A stretch of DNA of 64,000 nt from the NCBI RefSeq assembly GCF_000691505.1, contig NZ_JMIP02000013.1, positions 1 to 64,000 on the forward strand. Direction: 5' to 3'. Positions 58,790 through 64,000 of the stretch are shown one piece after another. The stretch comes from Halostagnicola sp. A56. Its GTDB lineage: Archaea > Halobacteriota > Halobacteria > Halobacteriales > Natrialbaceae. The notes beneath the pieces are model-generated. The model was not told where the DNA came from and made no database searches. It worked only from the letters and a program-made list of their open reading frames with translations. Each line of letters opens with the position of its first letter. Position 1 is the first letter of the stretch. A program made the position numbers and the translations under genes.

Positions 58790-60334
58790 TCACCAAGTGC
58801 CGGAACCGCTGCCGCCGTCATCGTCGTCCTCAGCGAGCAGCCGCGTCGCGATCTCGATTGCATCGAGTCGGTCGTCGTGGGCTGAATTCGGGAACTGGAG
58901 CCATTCTTTGACCTCAAAGTTCGCCCACGGCTGCTCCGACGGATCACCCACAATCCGGAGTGAGTCGCCCTCGAAGTCGGCCGCCATATTGTGGATCCGC
59001 TCCTCTTTATCGCCACTCGAGGTGTCGCCCTCAGCTGGGATCGGTGAGTCGTCGCGAAGGCGCTGGGCGACGCCGCGGTTGGCGTTCTGTTCGACCAGCA
59101 TTTCGTCGACGTCGATCCCCTCGAGTTGTTCTTCGGCCCAGTCAGCGGACTCCTTGACCGACATACCGCGATCGCGGATGAGTTTTGTCAGGTAGCCGCG
59201 TTCGACATCCTCGTTCCATGCGATAACCGCGAGAGCAGTCCAGTCGGAGTTCTCTTCGGCGGCTTGCTGCAGGTCCTCAACGAGTCCGATGTCCATGCCG
59301 GCATACCACTCGTACTGCGAACGGGGCTTCGGCAACTCCTCGACATAGGTGAGCCACTCGGATTTGAACACCTCGCCCGAGAGTGCGTGCGGGTCCTGTT
59401 GGTTCTCGCGCCGCCAGATCGGTGTCGAATCGTCACCGTCGACGATATCGTACAGCAACGATTCGGCTGGCTTGTGCTCCGGCCAGAGGACGCGTATCTC
59501 TTGGTCCGGGATCACGCCGTCGTTTGCGAGGTTGACATCCGCCGGCAGGTCACCGATATCATCGTAAATCTCGCTGTCGTCACCGCGGATCTTCCAAGCG
59601 CGCTCCTCAACGAGCGGCCAATCATCTTCGGCGATCGCCTTGTAGGTTTTCGCATCCCAGCTCGCCGAGTCCAGAATGTCCGTTTCGTAGATGTCTTGCG
59701 GGTGCTTGCGGGTCCCGATCATCGCCTGAACGCCACCGCACTCAAGAACGGAATCGGGGTCGATCAGGTTCTTTTCGTAGTCGCGGAAGTACTCCCGGAC
59801 GTTCCGGCGCTGTTTCGCCGTCCGTTGGTTGTCCCAGTCCGAGATGTCGTCCCAGACAATGACATCGAAGTGCTTACCGGTCAGCTGACTTTCGAGGCCG
59901 TACGGCGAAATCGTGGGCTCCTTCTCAGTGTTCGCTGCCGTGTTAAGTTGCTGGCCGGCGCCGCTCTCGATCTCGATGCCGAACTGCGGCGCCCAGTGCT
60001 CGACAACGTCGACAACCTTGCTGGTTCGCTCACCGGCGAGGTCGGCCGTTTTTGAGACCACTGCAACGCGGACATTCGGAATCGACAGGATGAGCCACGC
60101 TGGAAATACAACGCCGATCCCCTCGCTCTTCCCGTGCCCTCGAGGGAGCAGCCGAGCGATCTTTGTCGCTGCGTACGGAAAGTCTGGATCGACCGCTTTC
60201 CAGAGGGCGTTGTACAGTTCCTTCAAATGGGGGCCAGGTGGCAGAGAGTAGTCGAATAGCCGGATCGATGTGATCGCAGGATGCGCCAACGGGTTGCGCT
60301 CCGCGATCGACATCGTCTCTCCGGCTTGATTCAT
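58790..60334 (-). CDS. Terminase large subunit
   Basis: The product has 514 residues. Walker A PRGHGKS (64-70), Walker B FDVIVWDD (156-163) and the coupling region IGTRKHP form the packaging ATPase. The nuclease half has GMDIG..., DEMLVEQNANRG and the closing HDDRLDAIEIATRLL with its metal-binding Asp. All key residues are intact, so the motor could be functional. A second ATG seven codons in is possible. Overlaps the terminase small subunit by 4 bases. Confidence 0.93.
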   Translation of the reverse strand: MNQAGETMSIAERNPLAHPAITSIRLFDYSLPPGPHLKELYNALWKAVDPDFPYAATKIARLLPRGHGKSEGIGVVFPAWLILSIPNVRVAVVSKTADLAGERTSKVVDVVEHWAPQFGIEIESGAGQQLNTAANTEKEPTISPYGLESQLTGKHFDVIVWDDISDWDNQRTAKQRRNVREYFRDYEKNLIDPDSVLECGGVQAMIGTRKHPQDIYETDILDSASWDAKTYKAIAEDDWPLVEERAWKIRGDDSEIYDDIGDLPADVNLANDGVIPDQEIRVLWPEHKPAESLLYDIVDGDDSTPIWRRENQQDPHALSGEVFKSEWLTYVEELPKPRSQYEWYAGMDIGLVEDLQQAAEENSDWTALAVIAWNEDVERGYLTKLIRDRGMSVKESADWAEEQLEGIDVDEMLVEQNANRGVAQRLRDDSPIPAEGDTSSGDKEERIHNMAADFEGDSLRIVGDPSEQPWANFEVKEWLQFPNSAHDDRLDAIEIATRLLAEDDDDGGSGSGTW

Positions 60335-60500
60335 GTGTCAGGTTCTTCATCGAACGCTTCCGCGAGTTGTTCCTTCTCCTCTTTCGAAAGCGACTGGCCG
60401 ATTGTGCCAGAGTGTTCGAGGTCTGCATCCAGCTTCCGTTTCTCAGTTTTCACGTAGCCGAACGACCGCTCGAGGAGAAACCGTGATCCAGAGTCGTTGC
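60331..60500 (-). pseudogene. C-terminal part of the terminase small subunit
   Basis: The frame ends at 60331 and reads SRFLLERSFGYVKTEKRKLDADLEHSGTIGQSLSKEEKEQLAEAF, the usual C-terminus of haloarchaeal terminase small subunits. Upstream of about 60500 the frame stays open to 60681, but its translation there is the antisense of a plus-strand gene fragment, so the DNA-binding N-terminus is lost. This is the right edge of the viral block. Confidence 0.65.
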
Positions 60501-60645
60501 AGGCGGCGCGCCCGGCGGTCCCGGCGGACGCGGCGAGGAAGTCGGCAACGAGGAACTCGTCCAGGAGGTCCGCCAGATGCGCGACGAAATGCGCGATCAG
60601 ACACGAGCGCTCAAGCGGATCGCCGACGCGCTCGAGGACGAGTAA
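60487..60645 (+). pseudogene. 3' end of an unidentified host gene at the provirus junction
   Basis: A plus-strand frame begins after a TGA at 60484 and ends at a TAA at 60643-60645. It reads GGAPGGPGGRGEEVGNEELVQEVRQMRDEMRDQ and ALKRIADALEDE, a Gly/Pro hinge plus a coiled coil that ends many haloarchaeal proteins. The 5' part of this gene is not present at the other end of the viral block. It was presumably removed by the deletion that also cut the terminase. Confidence 0.5.
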
Positions 60646-60823
60646 CTCCGGCGGTCGCACAGTAGCCGTCGAATTGATCACAGCATCACGATTTTCGGCC
60701 GGTTCACTTTGCTTCGCCGACTCTCGAGTGTGCGAGTCGCCGGTCTACCGAACGGAGAGAGTCAGTTTCGACCGAGTTGAAACGTGATCGCCTCGAGCGC
60801 GCTCGACTGCCGACCCGAAGTTG

Positions 60824-61708
60824 TTACCGGAGGGGTGATCGGAGGCGCACCCACGCGTCGGCGAGCCATCCGCGGAGTTCGGCGAGCGTCGGCAAGTACT
60901 CTGAACTCCGTTTCCAGAGTCCCCAGCGCTCGACGACGACCGCCGACACGTACACACAGAAGATTGCGAGGAAGGTCCCCGCCACCACGTCGATCGCCCA
61001 GTGAATCGCGAGGTACATCGTCGAGAGAGGAACGCAGATGGCGAGAAAGAGAGCGATGGGGACCCACAGCGGATATTCGTCTCGAGTCCGCAGCGCGAAG
61101 ATGCCGACAGTGACCGCCATCGAGGTGTGTAACGACGGGAAGACGTTCCTGTAATCGTTGACCTCCCGCGTGAGGTGTTGGTATCGCGGCTGGAAGTCGT
61201 ACAGAACCGTATCGAACAGTTCTGGCATCACGTTTCGCGGCCCGAACGCGATGACGAGGAAGTAGATGAGGACGCCGATACTGTAATTGAGCGCGTACGC
61301 GGTGAGCAACTGCCTGAACGGTCGATTGTCCGAGAGAGCGAAGTACGCCAGCACCGGGAAGACCAGCAGGAAGACGTAGGCGTAGATGTAAATAAACGAG
61401 AAAAATTGGATCAGTATCGTGTAGTCGAACGCCTGGAAGACGGTGATGAAATCGCCCTCGAGTTCGTAGAACACCGTCGTCATGTCGACGCCGTACTCTC
61501 GTGACATCGCAGTCAGCGTCTGGCGACCGTAGCGGTTGAACAGCATGACGACGACCAACAGCGCGATGACCGGCAGGGACGTTCGGATTCGCGAGCGCCA
61601 CTCGTACCACGTCGTCCGGATGCGATCGAACCCGATAATAAGCGGGATCGCGATCGCCAGCATCGTGACGACGACGATGAAGACCTCAGTCAGGACCTCT
61701 CGTAACAT
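60824..61708 (-). CDS. PAP2-family membrane phosphatase
   Basis: The product has 294 residues with about six hydrophobic spans. The PAP2 signatures are FPSLHTSMAVTVG (motif 2) and MYLAIHWAIDVVAG (motif 3, catalytic His and Asp); motif 1 is replaced by FGPRNVMPELFD-like sequence, as in the inositol-phosphotransferase (PAP2_3) branch. Likely a lipid phosphatase or phosphotransferase with its active site on the outer face. It starts on the last base of the upstream stop (TAATG). Confidence 0.85.
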   Translation of the reverse strand: MLREVLTEVFIVVVTMLAIAIPLIIGFDRIRTTWYEWRSRIRTSLPVIALLVVVMLFNRYGRQTLTAMSREYGVDMTTVFYELEGDFITVFQAFDYTILIQFFSFIYIYAYVFLLVFPVLAYFALSDNRPFRQLLTAYALNYSIGVLIYFLVIAFGPRNVMPELFDTVLYDFQPRYQHLTREVNDYRNVFPSLHTSMAVTVGIFALRTRDEYPLWVPIALFLAICVPLSTMYLAIHWAIDVVAGTFLAIFCVYVSAVVVERWGLWKRSSEYLPTLAELRGWLADAWVRLRSPLR

Positions 61709-63627
61709 TAGTTGTCAACGATCATACCGTCTTCGTCGAACTGGAATCCGGCCGACTCGAACACCCGACGGGCCTGATCGAAGTCGACTCGCCCCTCCTG
61801 CATCGATTCGTTCCCACAGAAGGGAGCGAACGGTTGGCTCTCGTCTATCCTGCCGTCGCGTTCGATTCCGCGTTGGTCCATCCACTCGGTCGCCTCCCGC
61901 TCGAGTTCGTCGTCGCTGACGGGGTGGTCGCGAACTGGCGTCCAGATCGGCTCGGCGTGTCCCGAGAAGATCGAGTCGACGATCCACTCCCGGTCGACGA
62001 TCCGTGCGACCGCGTGGCGGAACTCCTGATCCGAACACGGGAGGACGTTGTCGTTGAATCCGATGTGGTAGAACGACCACGATCGATGGTCGGAGAGGAC
62101 GTCGTCGTCGCCGCCCGCCGTGATGTCCTCGATGACGTGTGGCTCGATCCGTGAGGTCGTCACGTCCACGACGCCGCCTTCGACCTGCTGGACCGCCGAC
62201 GCACTGCTCGTGTCGTTTAAGAACTCGAGCGTTTCGGGGGCCACCTGCGGGTAATCGATCCCGTCGTTGTTGGACGTGAAGTGGTTCTCGAACCGCTCGA
62301 GGGAGAACTGATCGCGTTGAACGCGATTGGCGAACTCGTAAGGCCCGCTACCGACGATGAGGTCGGTCTCGTCCGACCCGAGCAGACTCCAGCGTCGCTG
62401 TCGGGACGGTATCTGATTTTGCTCGAACTCTCCGAGGGCACCCGGCTGGTCCGTCTCCGAACCGTCGCCGAGTCCCCACACGTGTTTGGGAAGGATCGGA
62501 ACGAGGAGGGCACGCTCGGCGACCGTCTGGTTCGTCTCGAACGCGATCGTGACCTCGTAATCGCCAGTCGTCGACACCTCCTCGACCGTCGCGGCGTGTC
62601 GTCGATAGTTCGTCGCCGGAAGGTCGATGGGTTCCCCGCCCGAGACGGCCGTCCCCATCGAGGTATCCGCGATGAACTCGTAGGTGAACTCGACGTCCGC
62701 TGCGGTGAGTTCCTCACCGTCGTGAAACTGCACGTCCTCTCGGAGCGACAGCGTCAGTTCGGAGTCGCCCACGTCGATCGACTCCGCGAGCCAGGGGCGG
62801 ATGGCGGTCTCGAGGTCGCTGTCGAACTCCGCGAGGCCCTCACCGTCGGCGATCAGCGCGCCGTCGACCGCCAGCGAATCGTAGATGAGATCGATGTACG
62901 TCCCGTGGCTTCGGTACGCCGTCGCAAACGGGTTGAGATTCTGCGTCGGCTGTGAACTCATGATGATCGACGTGAGCGTCTCGGGCGTCTGGTCGTCGCC
63001 GAAGTAGGCCAGACGCGAATGCGGGTGGTACCGTTCCCACGGCGAGGCCATCGCGTCTCCGACCGCTCGGTCGCCACTGGGCAGACAGATCGGGATAAAC
63101 GGTTTTTTCTTCGCGACCTCGAAGAGAAGTCGTTTGATCTGGGTTTGGCGTTCCGTCCCGCTTTCCTGGCGCTGACCCGTGAGCAGCGAATCGATGTCGA
63201 AGTCGATGAACCCGAACGGGTTTTGCCACCCTTCCTCGGTCGCAAACGACGAGTGTAACAGCTCGTAGAGGAAATCCGGGTCCGGCCCGATCGGATACGT
63301 ACCGACGTACATATCGAAGTCCTGGTCGAGGAAGACGGTTTCCTGAAACTCGGTCGTCGATCGCATATCGAGCGAAACGTCGAACCCGAGCGTCTCGAGG
63401 TTTGCCTCGAGTTCACGGACGATCTGGATCGCCTGCCGATCGTCGTCGGAGGGGACGGTGGTGATCTGGAGGGCGGACTCGTCCGCGTTGATGTTAGTGG
63501 TACTGTTGACGAGACTCTGTACTCGATTCATACAGCCGGCCGTCGTCGCAGTGAGGCCTGCCGCGCCGGCGGCCAGGAGCGACCGGCGGCTGATCCGTTC
63601 GGGGGGACCGTCCGAACTACCTATCAT
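61708..63627 (-). CDS. Tat-exported lipoprotein, family 5 solute-binding protein
   Basis: The product has 639 residues. RRSLLAAGAAGLTATTAGC carries the twin arginines and a lipobox Cys (about residue 32), so it is exported folded and lipid-anchored, as usual in haloarchaea. DVQFHDGEELTAADVEFTYEFI, GSGPYEFANRVQRDQFSLERFENHF and HAVARIVDREWIVDSIFSG are blocks of the peptide/nickel-binding SBP_bac_5 family. No permease or ATPase gene lies nearby in this window. It is coupled to the PAP2 gene by a 1-base overlap. Confidence 0.88.
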   Translation of the reverse strand: MIGSSDGPPERISRRSLLAAGAAGLTATTAGCMNRVQSLVNSTTNINADESALQITTVPSDDDRQAIQIVRELEANLETLGFDVSLDMRSTTEFQETVFLDQDFDMYVGTYPIGPDPDFLYELLHSSFATEEGWQNPFGFIDFDIDSLLTGQRQESGTERQTQIKRLLFEVAKKKPFIPICLPSGDRAVGDAMASPWERYHPHSRLAYFGDDQTPETLTSIIMSSQPTQNLNPFATAYRSHGTYIDLIYDSLAVDGALIADGEGLAEFDSDLETAIRPWLAESIDVGDSELTLSLREDVQFHDGEELTAADVEFTYEFIADTSMGTAVSGGEPIDLPATNYRRHAATVEEVSTTGDYEVTIAFETNQTVAERALLVPILPKHVWGLGDGSETDQPGALGEFEQNQIPSRQRRWSLLGSDETDLIVGSGPYEFANRVQRDQFSLERFENHFTSNNDGIDYPQVAPETLEFLNDTSSASAVQQVEGGVVDVTTSRIEPHVIEDITAGGDDDVLSDHRSWSFYHIGFNDNVLPCSDQEFRHAVARIVDREWIVDSIFSGHAEPIWTPVRDHPVSDDELEREATEWMDQRGIERDGRIDESQPFAPFCGNESMQEGRVDFDQARRVFESAGFQFDEDGMIVDN

Positions 63628-63654
63628 TGGGTTCTATCACTCCGATACGCGTCC

Positions 63655-63663
63655 GATATATAA
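63655..63663 (-). promoter_or_regulatory. Promoter of the SBP-PAP2 operon
   Basis: On the minus strand TTATATATC lies about 28-36 bases before the ATG at 63627. Confidence 0.6.
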
Positions 63664-63942
63664 CAATATTGTGTACTATGTTCGGGCATATGTGTCTCTG
63701 GTCTCGCGGGATACCACGCCGTGATACAAGTAGACATGGTAGCAGCCGGTAGAAGGGGGGTGGAGGGTATCGTCATCGGTACATCTCTCCGTGACTACCG
63801 GGTAGGTCTAAAACTCGTCGGAATTCACGAGAGAGTGATAAATAGGAACGTGGGCGTAGCTCACACGGGACGCATTCACTCCGATTCCGTCCGGAACACG
63901 AGAGCGCAACTGCCATAGGGGCCGCGACGAAACGATAACGCG
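63664..63942. other. Intergenic region before the Rpp21 gene
   Basis: No gene is supported. AGTGATAAATAGG at 63834-63846 is the most TATA-like plus-strand element but lies ~95 bases before the next start. Confidence 0.35.
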
Positions 63943-64000
63943 ATGACTATCGCCGCCGAGCGCATCGACCGACTGCACGAACTCGCTCGAGCGGCGGCCT
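63943..64000 (+). CDS. rnp4: RNase P protein component 4 (Rpp21), 5' end only
   Basis: The frame from the ATG at 63943 reads MTIAAERIDRLHELARAAA before the window ends. This is the highly conserved start of haloarchaeal Rpp21, a zinc-ribbon RNase P subunit. The zinc ligands lie beyond the window, so the call rests on the first 19 residues. Confidence 0.7.
   Translation, partial: MTIAAERIDRLHELARAAA

Larger units (their letters stand above)
45739..60505 (-). mobile_element. Truncated siphovirus-like provirus or gene-transfer-agent-like morphogenesis locus
   Basis: Twenty-one consecutive minus-strand genes follow the canonical tailed-virus order: terminase, portal, MuF, protease/scaffold, decoration, capsid, connectors, tail completion, tube, chaperones, tape measure and tail tip. 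Nearly all are separated by only a few bases or overlap. Within the block there is no integrase, replication, repressor, lysis or methylase gene. No direct repeats that could be att sites were seen at the two ends. The right end cuts the small terminase. About 14.7 kb, close to the size of known bacterial GTA structural clusters, but that comparison is only suggestive. Confidence 0.85.

Noticed and set aside
45600..60700. Direct repeats (attL/attR) bounding the viral block
   Set aside because: I compared the sequences around both ends by eye and saw no shared stretch long enough; a systematic search was not possible.
60497..60787. Plus-strand frame starting at 60497 as an Arg-rich gene
   Set aside because: The protein-like reading of this stretch is in another frame (ends at 60645); this frame is low-complexity.

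Overview
The window is high-GC DNA from a halophilic archaeon (Halobacteria). The evidence is acidic, Asp/Glu-rich proteins throughout, archaeal TATA-type promoters with very short leaders, and archaeal marker genes (RNase P subunits Rpp30, Pop5 and the start of Rpp21, proteasome alpha, SBDS, FUN14, TbsP, haloarchaeal PHA synthase). Gene content looks like Natrialbales (Natrialba/Haloterrigena/Natrinema type), but that placement is inference.

Layout. 1-3.5 kb: a decayed mobile or plasmid-like patch holding an ArdC-like remnant, a HalOD1-like ORF, a winged-helix ORF, a hairpin-rich non-coding stretch ahead of an OB-fold DNA-binding protein, a zinc-finger ORF and a nucleotidyltransferase remnant. 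3.5-7.2 kb: the nadA-nadB-nadC quinolinate/NAD operon, with nadC frameshifted. 7.3-11.6 kb: a tRNA-Leu(UAA) gene with about 120-bp degenerate tandem copies of its 3' end, a ferredoxin, two TnpB remnants in opposite orientations, an ArsR-type regulator and a DUF7509-like gene. 11.9-15.6 kb: the polyhydroxyalkanoate cluster phaR-phaP-phaE-phaC plus an acetoacetyl-CoA reductase. 15.7-44.6 kb: mostly housekeeping genes, including moaC, nnr (frameshifted), an Lhr helicase, a PTS IIB protein, fbp (frameshifted), mutY, an FNT channel, tdk, methylmalonyl-CoA mutase, a glmU-like/glmS/uppP cluster, the rpp30-methyltransferase-pop5-psmA-SBDS superoperon region, hflX and a two-subunit thiolase. 44.8-45.6 kb: tbsP.

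45.7-60.5 kb holds a minus-strand block of virus morphogenesis genes: truncated small terminase, large terminase, portal, MuF-like protein, protease/scaffold, decoration protein, major capsid, connectors, tail tube, chaperones, tape measure and tail tip. No integrase, replication, lysis or repressor gene is present. It is either a deleted siphovirus-like provirus or a domesticated, gene-transfer-agent-like locus. At its right edge the small terminase is cut and joined to the 3' end of an unrelated plus-strand gene. 60.8-64 kb: a PAP2 phosphatase translationally coupled to a Tat lipoprotein solute-binding protein, then the first codons of Rpp21.

Functional links: the pha cluster, the thiolase with its OB-fold partner, and methylmalonyl-CoA mutase can together make and feed PHA or PHBV from acetyl- and propionyl-CoA. 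The PTS IIB protein, fbp and TbsP all touch the sugar/gluconeogenesis switch. Four separate genes carry what look like single-base deletions (nadC, nnr, fbp and a small virion gene), so base-level accuracy of this assembly should be checked before they are called pseudogenes.
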